Assembly (NCBI GenBank): GCA_035294725.1
Contig: DATGKK010000086.1
Coordinates: 1 to 49,499, forward strand
Origin: DATGKK01 sp035294725
GTDB taxonomy: Bacteria; Actinomycetota; Acidimicrobiia; Acidimicrobiales; Bog-793
Direction: 5' to 3'
Length of the DNA: 49,499 nt
Shown here: positions 1 through 8,585 of the stretch, piece after piece
Position numbering within the stretch: position 1 is the stretch's first letter
Layout of the letters: every line of letters starts with the position of its first letter
The notes under the pieces: model-generated
The model's database searches: none
Told to the model about the DNA's origin: nothing
What the model saw: the letters and a program-made list of their open reading frames with translations, nothing else
Made by a program: the position numbers and the translations under genes

Positions 1-16
1 GTACTGTGTCTGCACC

Positions 17-583
17 GTGGAGACGATCGAGCGGCGGAGGGCCGGGCGCCGCCGGCGTCGGGTCCTCCCGTGGGTGCTCATCGTCGGGGTCTCCCTCCTC
101 GTCGCGATCGTGCTGCGCCTGTTCGTGGTGCAGACCTTCTACGTTCCGAGCGGCTCGATGATGCCCACCATCCAACCGGGGGACCGCATACTCGTCCTGA
201 AGCTCGGCTACCACATCGGCGAAGGGTCCATCATCGTCTTCAAGACTCCGCCCGGCTACCGGCCGAGCGAGTGCAGCGGCGCCACAGAGAGCGACCTCGT
301 GAAGCGGGTCATCGGCCTGCCGGGCGACCGCGTGAGCTCGCGCGGCAACACCGTCTACGTGAACGGCCGTCCCCTGCCCGAGCCCTACCTGCCGAAGAAG
401 ACGGCCCTCGGCGAGCGGATCGTTCCCCAGACGGTCCCGAGGGGGGAGTACTTCGTCCTCGGCGACAACCGAGACATCTCCTGCGACAGCAGGGTCTGGG
501 GAGACGTGCCCGCCTCGGACGTCGTCGGGACGGTCTTCCTCGTCATCTGGCGGCACGGTCACCCGGAGTTCAAGCCGCTGTGA
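17..583 (+). CDS. lepB: Signal peptidase I
   Basis: Membrane-bound serine protease that removes signal peptides from Sec- and Tat-exported proteins. The 188-residue product has a basic N-terminus, one transmembrane segment (about residues 17-40) and then the S26 signature boxes: SGSMMPT with the nucleophilic Ser (about 47), LVKRVIGLPGD with the general-base Lys (about 94), and GDNRDISCDSR near residues 147-157. The length fits a compact actinobacterial LepB. The start used is a GTG at 17; because the window begins 16 bases earlier, a start further upstream cannot be excluded. It converges on the MATE gene, with about 100 bases of non-coding sequence between them. The family call is very secure. 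Confidence 0.95.
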   Translation: METIERRRAGRRRRRVLPWVLIVGVSLLVAIVLRLFVVQTFYVPSGSMMPTIQPGDRILVLKLGYHIGEGSIIVFKTPPGYRPSECSGATESDLVKRVIGLPGDRVSSRGNTVYVNGRPLPEPYLPKKTALGERIVPQTVPRGEYFVLGDNRDISCDSRVWGDVPASDVVGTVFLVIWRHGHPEFKPL

Positions 584-685
584 TCACCGGGGCCGGGCCG
601 GTTCACTGGCCGCGGCACCGGGAGTCGCGGCGAAGGGCGGCGGTGATGGCGGGCAGGTTCCGCTCGACGGACGCCACCGGCTCTC

Positions 686-2005
686 TCACGAGAGCGTGGC
701 CGCGGCCGCTCCCTGCATGCCGATCCGGCGCCAGGTCCGACCGAGGAGGATGGCCCGCGCGCCGAGCCAGCAGAGCATGGCGAACCAGATGCCGGCAAGG
801 CCGATGCCGCGGTCGAGCAGCGTCGCTGCGGCAAGCGGGGCAAAGGCGACGAGGGCCAGCAGCATTGCCCGGCGCATCGCCCGGTACCCGGCGGCACCGA
901 GGACGAGGCCGTCCAGCACGAAGGCGGCAGCGGCGACCGGTTGCTGGAGACCGCAGATGAGCAAGGCGATGGTCGCCTGGTGCTGCACGGCCGGATCCGG
1001 CGAGAAGACCGCCGGCAGGACCGGGCTCGACGCCGCGCACGCGAGGCCGAGCACGGCGCCTGCGCCGAGTCCCATCGACATCACGCGGGCGCCGAGGCGG
1101 CGCGCGGCGGCAGGGTCCCCGGCTCCGAGGCTCTCGGAGACGTAGACCTGGGCCGGCACGGCGAGCGAGTCGAGCACGAGCGCCAGCATCCCCCAGACCT
1201 GGAGGGCGATCTGGTGGCCGCCGAGCTGTGCCGTGCCAAGCCGGGCTGCGATGGCCGTCGTGGCCAGGAGCGCGCTCCCGAGGGCGACGGTCCGGATCGT
1301 GAGCGGGACTGCATCGGACAACAGCTCACCCACGTCGAGCCGACCCGGCCGGACCGGCCGGACCGGAGCGCGCCGCGACACGGCGGTGAACATGACCGCT
1401 CCCGCGCACTGCGCCCCCACCGTGCCCCAGGCCGAGCCGGCGATGCCGAGGTGGGCTCCGTAGACCAGGACGACCTCGAGCCCGACGTTCAGGGCGTTGC
1501 TGGCGACGGCGATCGCGAGCGGGCGCCTGGTGTCGGCAAGTCCGGTGAGGTGGCCGTTGCCGGCGAGCGCCACGAACAGCGCCGGCATCCCGATCGCCGA
1601 GATGCGCAGGTAGAGGACGGCATCGGCACCGACGGCGCCCGACGAGTGCCCGCCGAGGAGAGCGGCGACGTAGGGGGCGACGAGCTCCACGATCCCGGTC
1701 GTGGCGACCCCGATGAGGAGCGAGAGGAGGTAGGCGGCACCGACGGCGCGCCCCGCTCCCTCCTCGTCGCCGGCGGACCGCCGGAACGCGACGACGGAGA
1801 CCGTCGCCATCTCGAGGAACGCGGCCGTCCATCCGATCACGTTCAGCGCCGCCGTCGCCAGCGCGAGGCCGCCGAGCGGGATCCTGCCGAGGTGGCCGAC
1901 GATGGCCGAGTCCGTCAGGTTGTAGAGCGGCTCGATGACGAGCGCGCCGAGCGCAGGCAGCGCCAGGCCCACGATCCGCCGGTCGAGCGGGTCCGGGCGC
2001 CTCAT
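686..2005 (-). CDS. MATE family multidrug/toxin efflux transporter
   Basis: Polytopic inner-membrane antiporter of the MATE (DinF/NorM-like) family, expected to export organic compounds in exchange for H+ or Na+. The 439-residue product opens with a short cytosolic stretch (RRPDPLDRRIVGLALPALG) typical of actinobacterial DinF-like proteins and contains about 12 hydrophobic segments. The frame is open upstream to 2305, but that extra stretch is Arg/Pro-rich and non-conserved, so the ATG at 2005 is preferred. It lies downstream of the SDR gene on the same strand after a gap of about 118 bases, so read-through from the TetR operon is possible but not required. The substrate cannot be predicted. 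Confidence 0.88.
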   Translation of the reverse strand: MRRPDPLDRRIVGLALPALGALVIEPLYNLTDSAIVGHLGRIPLGGLALATAALNVIGWTAAFLEMATVSVVAFRRSAGDEEGAGRAVGAAYLLSLLIGVATTGIVELVAPYVAALLGGHSSGAVGADAVLYLRISAIGMPALFVALAGNGHLTGLADTRRPLAIAVASNALNVGLEVVLVYGAHLGIAGSAWGTVGAQCAGAVMFTAVSRRAPVRPVRPGRLDVGELLSDAVPLTIRTVALGSALLATTAIAARLGTAQLGGHQIALQVWGMLALVLDSLAVPAQVYVSESLGAGDPAAARRLGARVMSMGLGAGAVLGLACAASSPVLPAVFSPDPAVQHQATIALLICGLQQPVAAAAFVLDGLVLGAAGYRAMRRAMLLALVAFAPLAAATLLDRGIGLAGIWFAMLCWLGARAILLGRTWRRIGMQGAAAATLS

Positions 2006-2123
2006 GCCGGCAGGAGGATAGGGCCGCGCCAGCACCTGCAGGCCCATCGCGGACCGACGTGGTCCGCCGTGTGCCCCGCAAGCGCGACCGAGGCGGCTCG
2101 CCGCGGTCGCGCCGCCTGCGGCG

Positions 2124-3095
2124 TCAGCTGGTCGCCACCGGACCTCCCGACGGCTGCGGCCGCCGTCCCCGCATGTCGGCGTTCGCGGCCGCCTGCGCAA
2201 CGAGGCCGGGCACGATCCCGCCGAGCTCCTCGGTCTCGAACAGCCCGTCCCGCTCCACGCCCGGGCCGGCCACCCAGCCCTCGGCCACCGAGAGGCGGCC
2301 GCCACCGATGTTGAAGACCCGGCCGGTGATGCCGGCCGACTGGGAGCTCGCGAGCCACGCCACGAGCGGCGCCACGTTCTCGGGCGACCGGACCGGGTCC
2401 GGCTCCGGCACCGGCGTGGCAGCCGCCTCCGCTCCCGCCCGGGCGGCTCGGATGGCGCCGAGGTTCTCGGTCATACGGGTGAGCGCGCCGGGGGCGATCG
2501 CGTTGACGCTCACGCCGTAGCGGCGCAGCTCCATCGCCGTGATGACCGTGAACGCGGCGATGCCGGCCTTGGCGGCCCCGTAGTTCGCCTGGCCGACGTT
2601 GCCGTAGATGCCCGACGCCGACGAGGTGTTGATCACTCGGGCGTCGAGCTGCTCGCCCGCTTTCGCGAGCTCGCGCCAGTACGTGGCCGCCCAGCGCGTG
2701 GGGGCGAAGGTCCCCCGCAGGTGGACCCGGATCACGGCGTCCCACTCCTCGTCGGTCATGTTGACGAGCATCCGGTCCCGGAGGATCCCGGCGTTGTTGA
2801 CGAGCACGTCGAGGCGGCCGAAGGTCTCGACGGCAGTGTTGACGAGCCTCTGCGCACCCTCCCAGTCCGAGACGTCGTCGCCGTTCGCGACGGCCTCGCC
2901 GCCGGCGCCGCGGATCTCGTCGACGACCTCACCCGCCGGTCCGATCGACGCACCGGTGCCGTCGACCTCGGCACCGAGGTCGTTCACGACGACCTTGGCT
3001 CCCTGGCGAGCGAGCTCGATCGCCTCGGCACGGCCGATGCCGCGACCCGCTCCCGTCACGATGGCGACACGCCCCTCGCAGATCCGACCACTCAC
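2124..3095 (-). CDS. SDR-family 3-hydroxyacyl-CoA dehydrogenase-like oxidoreductase
   Basis: NAD(P)-dependent short-chain dehydrogenase, 323 residues. Visible motifs are the cofactor loop TGAGRGIG near the N-terminus, NNAG, and the catalytic Ser with a YGAAK (YxxxK) motif. The stretch VVVNDLGAEVDGTG, and the insert after it, resemble the 3-hydroxyacyl-CoA dehydrogenase part of MFE-2/17-beta-HSD type 4 proteins, which suggests oxidation of a 3-hydroxyacyl-CoA. The start is a GTG at 3095 that overlaps the TGA of the upstream acyl-CoA synthetase by 4 nt (GTGA), implying translational coupling. It is the last gene of the TetR-led operon. The exact substrate is unknown. Confidence 0.85.
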   Translation of the reverse strand: MSGRICEGRVAIVTGAGRGIGRAEAIELARQGAKVVVNDLGAEVDGTGASIGPAGEVVDEIRGAGGEAVANGDDVSDWEGAQRLVNTAVETFGRLDVLVNNAGILRDRMLVNMTDEEWDAVIRVHLRGTFAPTRWAATYWRELAKAGEQLDARVINTSSASGIYGNVGQANYGAAKAGIAAFTVITAMELRRYGVSVNAIAPGALTRMTENLGAIRAARAGAEAAATPVPEPDPVRSPENVAPLVAWLASSQSAGITGRVFNIGGGRLSVAEGWVAGPGVERDGLFETEELGGIVPGLVAQAAANADMRGRRPQPSGGPVATS

Positions 3096-4642
3096 CTCGG
3101 GCTCACCTCCCTGAACCGGTCGCGGAGCAACCGCTTGTAGATCTTGCCGTTGTCGTGCCGCGGGAGCTCGTCCACGAACTCGATCCGCCTCGGGCACTTG
3201 TAGTGGGCGAGGCGGCTCCGGCACAGCTCCGCGAGCTCGGCCGCGAGAGCCTGGTCGCCGATCACCCCGGGTGCGGGCTCGACGACGGCGAGGACGGTCT
3301 CGCCCCACTCCTCGTCGGGGACGCCGATCGTCGCCGCGTCGCCGACCCTCGGGTCCTCGAGCAGGACGGCGTCCACTTCCGCCGGGTAGATGTTGACCCC
3401 GCCCGAGATGATGAGGTTCGCCGACCGGTCCGTGAGGAACAGGTACCCGTCCTCGTCGAGGTAGCCGACGTCGCCGAGGCAGAAGTGGTCCCCGAGGTAG
3501 GTCGACTGCGTCTTCGCGGCGTCCTTGAAGTACTCGAAGCGACCCACTTCGGGTGCCTTGATGTAGACGAGGCCGGGCTCGCCCGGAGGGAGCGGCTGGC
3601 CGTCCGGGTCGAGGATCCGGACGGTGTCGGGCGGGTGCACCTTGCCAACGGTGCCGGGCCGCTCGAGCCAGGAGGCGGAGTCGACCCAGGTCGCGGTCCC
3701 CTCCGTCGCGGCGTAGTACTCGAAGACGATCGGTCCGAGCCAGGAGATGAGGCGCTGCTTCACGTGCACGGGGCAGGGAGCCGCGCCGTGCACGACGAAA
3801 CGAAGGCTGCTCAGATCGGCCCCCTCTCGCACGTGCTCGGGGAGCGAGAGCAGCCGGTGGAACATCGTCGGGACCATGTGGACGTGGGTGACCCGGTGGC
3901 GCTCGATGAGCTGGAGGGTCGCCTCGGCGCTCCAGCCGTCCATCAGCACCACCGTCGCACCGAGCGAGAGAGGGATGCCGAGCGAGAAGGCGAGTGGCGC
4001 AGCGTGGTAGAGCGGGCCGGTGCACAGGTGGACGTCCCCGGGGCGGGGGGCGAACAACCCGAGCACGGCCGGCGAGGTGGGAGGCCGCTGGGGCCGGTAG
4101 ACGCCCTTCGGCCGGCCCGTCGTGCCGGAGGTGTAGAGCATCGTGGCGCCGAGCACCGGGTCGTCGATGTCGGAGCCGTCGACGCCCTCCAGCACCTCGG
4201 CAAGCGGCTCGAAGCCGGGTATCGCCCCCCCGACCGAGAGCCGGACCGTGCCGCGGGGAAGGTCGGCCGCTGCCGCAGCCGCCACCTCGGAGAAGCGGGC
4301 GTCCGCGACCACGGCCTTGGCTTCGCAGTCGCCGATGATGTAGCCCGCCTCGTCGGCCGTGAGGTGCCAGTTCACGGTCGTCATGCGAAGGCCGGAGCGC
4401 AGGCAGGCCGCGTAGACCTCGACGAACTCGGGCCGGTTCGAGCACATGAGGGCGAGGCCGTCGCCGGCGGCGACCCCCCGCTCGCGCAGCACGCGGGCGA
4501 GCTGGTTCGCCCTGCGGTTGAGCTCCCCGTAGGAGAGCGTCCTCTCGCCGGCCACGACAGCCGGCCGCTCCGGCTCGGTCGCGGCGTGGACCGCGATCAC
4601 CATCCCCGTCGCCGCCGCCGAGGCGGCGTCGAGCTCAGGCAC
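3092..4642 (-). CDS. AMP-forming acyl-CoA synthetase (FadD-like)
   Basis: Activates a carboxylic acid to its CoA thioester via an acyl-adenylate. The 516-residue product carries the ANL-superfamily P-loop motif YTSGTTGRPKG, the EYYAATEGT motif, the GYLDEDGYLFLTDR hinge-region motif, SGGVNIYPAEVD, and a C-terminal NGKIYKRLLRDRF containing the catalytic Lys. The GTG at 4642 gives an 8-nt overlap with the upstream acyl-CoA dehydrogenase; an internal ATG at 4603 is the alternative start. It sits fifth after TetR in a tightly overlapping operon, where it probably supplies the CoA ester for the other enzymes. Substrate chain length or ring structure cannot be read from the sequence. Confidence 0.88.
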   Translation of the reverse strand: MPELDAASAAATGMVIAVHAATEPERPAVVAGERTLSYGELNRRANQLARVLRERGVAAGDGLALMCSNRPEFVEVYAACLRSGLRMTTVNWHLTADEAGYIIGDCEAKAVVADARFSEVAAAAAADLPRGTVRLSVGGAIPGFEPLAEVLEGVDGSDIDDPVLGATMLYTSGTTGRPKGVYRPQRPPTSPAVLGLFAPRPGDVHLCTGPLYHAAPLAFSLGIPLSLGATVVLMDGWSAEATLQLIERHRVTHVHMVPTMFHRLLSLPEHVREGADLSSLRFVVHGAAPCPVHVKQRLISWLGPIVFEYYAATEGTATWVDSASWLERPGTVGKVHPPDTVRILDPDGQPLPPGEPGLVYIKAPEVGRFEYFKDAAKTQSTYLGDHFCLGDVGYLDEDGYLFLTDRSANLIISGGVNIYPAEVDAVLLEDPRVGDAATIGVPDEEWGETVLAVVEPAPGVIGDQALAAELAELCRSRLAHYKCPRRIEFVDELPRHDNGKIYKRLLRDRFREVSPR

Positions 4643-5861
4643 CGGGCTCCTTCGGGAGCCCGAGCACGCGCTCGCCGACGATGTTGCGCTGCACCTGGGC
4701 CGTGCCACCCCAGATCGTGACCGAGCGGGTCGATAAGAAGGCCTGCTGCCACCTGTCGAGGGGGTAGGCCTCGGTCGACCCTCGTCCCGCCTCCTCGGGC
4801 CGGTCGGGCAGCACGGTCGAGGCCATGCCACGCCAGTCGGTCACCATCTCGGCGAATCGCTGCGCGTACTCGGACCAGAACATCTTGTTGAGAGCGCTCG
4901 CAGGGCCGGGCTCCTTCTTCGCGATGACGTCGGCGAGGAGGCGCAGGCCCTGGAAGCGCATGATCTCGCAGTGGGAGTACGCCCAGGCGAGCTGCTGGCG
5001 GACGAGAGGGTCGGAATCGAGGCCAAGCTCCCGCACGAGGTCGACGGCGGCCCAGAACTGCTTCACGTACTGCACGTGCTGGGTCGTGGCGTTCCCGCCG
5101 CGCTCGTTGCCGAGCGTCGTCATGGTGACGCGCCAGCCGTTGTTGAGGCCGCCGATCACGTTGAACAATGGTGCGCGTGCCTCGGTGATGAAGGTCTCGG
5201 TGAAGTGGGCGCTCCCGGTCAGCTGCTTGATCGGGCGGAGCTCGAACCCGTTCGGCGAGCCGTCCTCGCGCCGCATCGGCGTGAGGACGTAGGAGATCCC
5301 CCGATGCTTCGGCGCATCGGGGTCGGTCCGGCAGAGGCAGAACATCATGTTCGCCGCCTGCGCACCCGAGGTCCAGACCTTCTGGCCCGTGATGACCACC
5401 TCGTCGCCGTCGACGACGCCGCGGGTCGTGAGCGACGCGAGGTCGGACCCCGCGTTCGGCTCCGAGAAGCCCTGGCAGTAGCGGTCCGTCCCGTCGATGA
5501 TCCGGGGGAGGAAGTGGGCCTTTTGCTCGTCGGTGCCCCACACGATGATGGACGGGCCGACGAGCCACTCGCCCATGCCCCTCGTGACCCGGGGCACCCC
5601 GGCGCGGGCGAACTCCTCGTTCATCACCACCACCTCGAGGCCGGTGAGCCCCCTGCCGCCGTACTCCTTCGGCCAGGCGACGCAGAGGTAGCCCGCCTTG
5701 TGGAGCTTCTCGGTCCACTGCGCGATGCCGGGCACGTTGCCGAAGCTGGCTCGCTCGGCGTCGACGCCGACGAGCTCGGCGGGGGTGTTCGCCTCGAGCC
5801 ACTCGCGCAGCTCGTCACGGAACGCCCTCGCCGTCGGCCCGAGATCAAGCTCGAGTGTCAT
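4635..5861 (-). CDS. Acyl-CoA dehydrogenase (operon copy)
   Basis: FAD-dependent acyl-CoA dehydrogenase of 408 residues that introduces an alpha,beta double bond into a CoA thioester. Family features in order: an N-terminal helical domain with WPKEYGGRG, the FAD/substrate motif GFSEPNAGSDLASL, VITGQKVWTSGA, GWRVTMTTLGNERGG in the helical C-terminal domain, and the terminal GGTAQVQRNIVGERVLGLP. The ATG at 5861 overlaps the TGA of the DUF35 gene by 4 nt. Its context with acyl-CoA synthetase, SDR and a thiolase-like/DUF35 pair is typical of actinobacterial steroid, terpenoid or branched-acid beta-oxidation operons. Many such dehydrogenases work as alpha2beta2 heteromers, but no partner subunit is seen next to this one. 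Confidence 0.9.
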   Translation of the reverse strand: MTLELDLGPTARAFRDELREWLEANTPAELVGVDAERASFGNVPGIAQWTEKLHKAGYLCVAWPKEYGGRGLTGLEVVVMNEEFARAGVPRVTRGMGEWLVGPSIIVWGTDEQKAHFLPRIIDGTDRYCQGFSEPNAGSDLASLTTRGVVDGDEVVITGQKVWTSGAQAANMMFCLCRTDPDAPKHRGISYVLTPMRREDGSPNGFELRPIKQLTGSAHFTETFITEARAPLFNVIGGLNNGWRVTMTTLGNERGGNATTQHVQYVKQFWAAVDLVRELGLDSDPLVRQQLAWAYSHCEIMRFQGLRLLADVIAKKEPGPASALNKMFWSEYAQRFAEMVTDWRGMASTVLPDRPEEAGRGSTEAYPLDRWQQAFLSTRSVTIWGGTAQVQRNIVGERVLGLPKEPGA

Positions 5862-6286
5862 CCGGCCTCCTTGTCCAGCTCGAACAACGGCAGGTGCCGC
5901 CCGTCCTCGAGCGGCTCCCAGGTCACCCGGACCGATGCGCCGACCCGCGCCGCGGCAGGGTCGCCGGCGAGGTTCCCCATGAGCCGGGCTCCCTCGGCGA
6001 GGTCGACGAGCACGACCGCGTACGGCTCGCTCGCCCCCATCGTCTCCGGGCGGTGCTCGACGGTGGCCGCGTAGATCCTGCCGGCTCCGGACGCCTCCCT
6101 CCACTCGAGCGCCGAGCCCATGCAGCGGGGGCAGACGGCACGGGGGTACTGCACGGGGCGGTCGCACTCCCGGCACCACTGCAGGACGAGGCGACGCTCG
6201 CGCGTCGCCTCCCAGAACGGAGCCGACTCCGGCGAGGCCGGGCCGACCATGCGAGGCGGCCCGGCGGCTGGCCCCGTGGCGCTCAC
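5858..6286 (-). CDS. DUF35 / OB-fold zinc-ribbon acyl-CoA associated protein
   Basis: Small (142-residue) protein with an N-terminal rubredoxin-like zinc ribbon, visible as two CxxC pairs (WCRECDR and CPRCMG, about residues 37-57), followed by an OB-fold with GRIYAATVEHRPE and YAVVLVDLAEGARLMGNL. DUF35 proteins partner with thiolase-fold enzymes; in steroid side-chain degradation the ChsH2 DUF35 domain binds the Ltp2 aldolase. Here the GTG start overlaps the thiolase-like stop by 4 nt and its own stop overlaps the dehydrogenase start by 4 nt. That gene order supports a physical complex with the upstream thiolase-like protein. It is non-catalytic by itself and probably acts as a scaffold or CoA-binding subunit. 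Confidence 0.88.
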   Translation of the reverse strand: MSATGPAAGPPRMVGPASPESAPFWEATRERRLVLQWCRECDRPVQYPRAVCPRCMGSALEWREASGAGRIYAATVEHRPETMGASEPYAVVLVDLAEGARLMGNLAGDPAAARVGASVRVTWEPLEDGRHLPLFELDKEAG

Positions 6287-7446
6287 AGCGTCGCCTCCGT
6301 GCCGAGCACGAGCGTCGACATGCAGGACAGGACCATGCCGGAGCCATGGGCGACGGCGATCTCGGCACCGTCGACCTGCCGCTCGCCGCACTCGCCGCGC
6401 AGCTGGCGGACGGCCTCGACGATGAGGAACATGCCGTACATGCCGGGGTGGGTGTAGGAGAGCCCGCCCCCGTTGGTGTTCATGGGGAGCGCACCTCCGG
6501 GCGCCGTGCGCCCCTCGGCGACGAACGGGCCCCCTTCCCCCTTCTCGCAGAAGCCGAGATCCTCGAGGTGCAATAGCGCGGTGATCGTGAAGCTGTCGTA
6601 GCCCATGAGGAGCGAGACGTCGTCGGGCTTGACCCCGGCCATCGAGAAGGCGGCGGGTCCCGACACGGCGCCCGGCGTCGTGGTGAGATCCGGCATCTGG
6701 CTCACGATCATGTGGTCGTGGCAGGTCGCCGCGCCGAGCACGTAGGCCGCAGGTGCGCGCAGCGAGCGGGCGCGCTCGGCGCTCGTCATGACGAAGGCGC
6801 CGGCTCCGTCGGTCACGAGGCAGCAGTCGAGCAGGTGGAGCGGCGAGCACTGCATCGGCGAGGAGAGCACGTCATCCACGGAGATCGGGTCCCGGAAGCG
6901 GGCCTTCGGGTTCAGCGCCGCCCATGCCCGCGTCGAGACCGCGATCTCCGCAAGCTGCTCGGAGGTGGTCCCGAACTCGTGCATGTGCCGGCTCGCCGCG
7001 AGCGCGTAGGGACCCATCGGCATGCGCAGGCGGTACGGCCACTCCCACTCCGCCGACGGGTTGGGTCCGGCCGGGGGCACGCGGCCCCCGCCTCGCCCGG
7101 CGCGGCGGTCGCTGCGGGGCGTGGCGGCGTAGACGCTCACGACGACCTCCGCGAGGCCGGCTGCGATCGCGGCTGCCGCGTGCTCGGCGTGGACCTCGAA
7201 GCTCGATCCACCCGTGTTGGTCGAGTCGGTGAAGCGGGGATGGATCCCGAGGTACTCGGCGAAGCCCATCGCGCTCTGGGCGTGGCACACCCCGTCGACG
7301 TCGGCGAGGTCGAGCCCCGCGTCCGCGAGCGCCTCGCGGACCATGCGCGCCTCGAGCGCGCGGCCGTGGTCCTCGAGCTCGCCGGTCGGCGAGCAGTCGT
7401 CGGCGACGCCGACGATGGCGGCGGCGCCACGGAGCGTTCGGCTCAT
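6283..7446 (-). CDS. Thiolase-fold protein (lipid-transfer/Ltp-like), probable lyase
   Basis: Thiolase-superfamily protein of 387 residues of the SCP-x/Ltp type. The N-terminal half has VGVADD, then TNTGGSSFEVHAEHAAAAIAAG where ordinary thiolases carry the nucleophilic Cys; no Cys is present there. The C-terminal half keeps NGGGLSYTHPGMYG (the His-Pro of GHPxG) but has AHGSGM where the second catalytic Cys would be. This pattern matches thiolase-like retro-aldolases that work with a DUF35 partner better than true thiolases. The DUF35 gene follows immediately with a 4-nt overlap. The start is an ATG at 7446, which itself overlaps the upstream gene's stop by 4 nt. The family is secure; the lyase chemistry is inferred. 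Confidence 0.82.
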   Translation of the reverse strand: MSRTLRGAAAIVGVADDCSPTGELEDHGRALEARMVREALADAGLDLADVDGVCHAQSAMGFAEYLGIHPRFTDSTNTGGSSFEVHAEHAAAAIAAGLAEVVVSVYAATPRSDRRAGRGGGRVPPAGPNPSAEWEWPYRLRMPMGPYALAASRHMHEFGTTSEQLAEIAVSTRAWAALNPKARFRDPISVDDVLSSPMQCSPLHLLDCCLVTDGAGAFVMTSAERARSLRAPAAYVLGAATCHDHMIVSQMPDLTTTPGAVSGPAAFSMAGVKPDDVSLLMGYDSFTITALLHLEDLGFCEKGEGGPFVAEGRTAPGGALPMNTNGGGLSYTHPGMYGMFLIVEAVRQLRGECGERQVDGAEIAVAHGSGMVLSCMSTLVLGTEATL

Positions 7447-8567
7447 GCGGGCTGGTCGGCGACGGCTCCGGCTGCCGCACGGTCCGCGGCGACGGCGTCG
7501 TAGTTGGCGTAGTCCTCGCTCGTGTCGGCGTCGGCGAACTCGAACTCCATGAGCCCCGCCTCGCCCCAGCGCTGGCGGAGGTAGCCGTCGTTCGCGTCGA
7601 GCAGCCCGAGCTTGCGCACGTTCGGGACGAGCTTGGCGAAAAAGCCCCTCTGGAACTGCAAGAACGGGCTCTTGTTCATCTTCGAGGCCGCCTCGATGAT
7701 GAACGGCACCACCTGCTCCACCTTCACGCCCATCCGCTCCCAGATCTCGGGCGTGGTTGACCGGGCGCGCGAGTTGATCGTGTGCTCGAGCAGGAACTCC
7801 TGGCGCTCTTTCAGCTCGGCGGCCGACAGGTCGCGGTAGTACTCCCCGAGCGAGAGGATCCCGAAGGCGACGTGGCGGGCCTCGTCGGCCATGACGTAGC
7901 GGAGCAGCTTGCGCAGCAGGGGCTCGGTCGTGCGCCGCAGCATGTCGCCGAAGGCGGCGAGCGCAAGGGACTCGATGACGATCTGCATGCCGAGGTACGC
8001 GATGTCCCACCTGCTGTCCTCGAGCAGACCGGTGATCTGGGCCTCGAGGTTCGGGTTCATGGGGTACGCCTCGCCTACCTTCTCGTCGAGGTAGCGGGCG
8101 AACACCTCGGTGTGGCGGGCCTCGTCCATCGTCTGCGTCGCGGCGTAGTACTTGGCGTCGATCCACGGCACCGTCTCGACGATCTTCGCCGCCGTCATCA
8201 TGGCGCCCTGCTCACCGTGCATGAACTGGCTGAGCATGGCGGTGAACATCTCGAGGCCGAGCTTCGTGATCTCCCGCTCGCCCCAAGAGGCGATGGGCGA
8301 GCCTGGCATCTTCGTCACCTCGCGGATCATCCGAAGGTTCGGGGCGTCGGTGTCGACGAGCGACTCGGGGTCGACCTCGGTCGACCAGTCGAGGTCCGTG
8401 ACGCTCGCCCACTGCGACTGCGCGGCCTTGTTGTAGAGCGTCACGAGCTTCGGCCTGCTCCGCTCGTAGTTCCACGTATAGATCCGGTCGCAGTGGTCCT
8501 CGATGACCTTGAAGGTGCCGTCGAGCGTCTCGCGATCGGGAAGCTCGGGCAGTTCGGTTGTCGTCAC
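7443..8567 (-). CDS. Ferritin-like diiron protein (probable oxygenase/desaturase-type)
   Basis: All-helical, 374-residue protein with a full carboxylate-bridged diiron signature: Glu119 in HGEQG, DEARH at 148-152, Glu199 in VIES, and a second DEARH at 228-232. This four-Glu/two-His set matches ferritin-like diiron oxygenases, desaturases and R2-type proteins. It is the first gene after TetR (18-nt gap), and its TGA overlaps the thiolase-like ATG. It probably oxygenates or desaturates the substrate or an acyl-CoA intermediate of the operon, but no reductase or ferredoxin gene is encoded in the operon. It could also be a non-oxygenase ferritin-like protein; the family call is firm and the reaction is not. 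Confidence 0.8.
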   Translation of the reverse strand: MTTTELPELPDRETLDGTFKVIEDHCDRIYTWNYERSRPKLVTLYNKAAQSQWASVTDLDWSTEVDPESLVDTDAPNLRMIREVTKMPGSPIASWGEREITKLGLEMFTAMLSQFMHGEQGAMMTAAKIVETVPWIDAKYYAATQTMDEARHTEVFARYLDEKVGEAYPMNPNLEAQITGLLEDSRWDIAYLGMQIVIESLALAAFGDMLRRTTEPLLRKLLRYVMADEARHVAFGILSLGEYYRDLSAAELKERQEFLLEHTINSRARSTTPEIWERMGVKVEQVVPFIIEAASKMNKSPFLQFQRGFFAKLVPNVRKLGLLDANDGYLRQRWGEAGLMEFEFADADTSEDYANYDAVAADRAAAGAVADQPA

Positions 8568-8585
8568 GTCCGCTCCTTTGTGTCG

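Noticed and set aside
2006..2305. N-terminal extension of the MATE open frame
   Set aside because: The extra 100 residues are Arg/Pro/Ala-rich and overlap the upstream SDR gene region antiparallel in style; the ATG at 2005 gives a normal MATE start.
941..2314. Long plus-strand open frame opposite the MATE gene
   Set aside because: It is an Arg/Asp-rich shadow of the MATE coding strand with no domain; the MATE frame is clearly the real gene.
6283..7446. Annotation as an ordinary acetyl-CoA acetyltransferase
   Set aside because: Both catalytic cysteines are absent, unlike in the true thiolase at 33.3-34.5 kb, so a degradative or biosynthetic thiolase role is unlikely.
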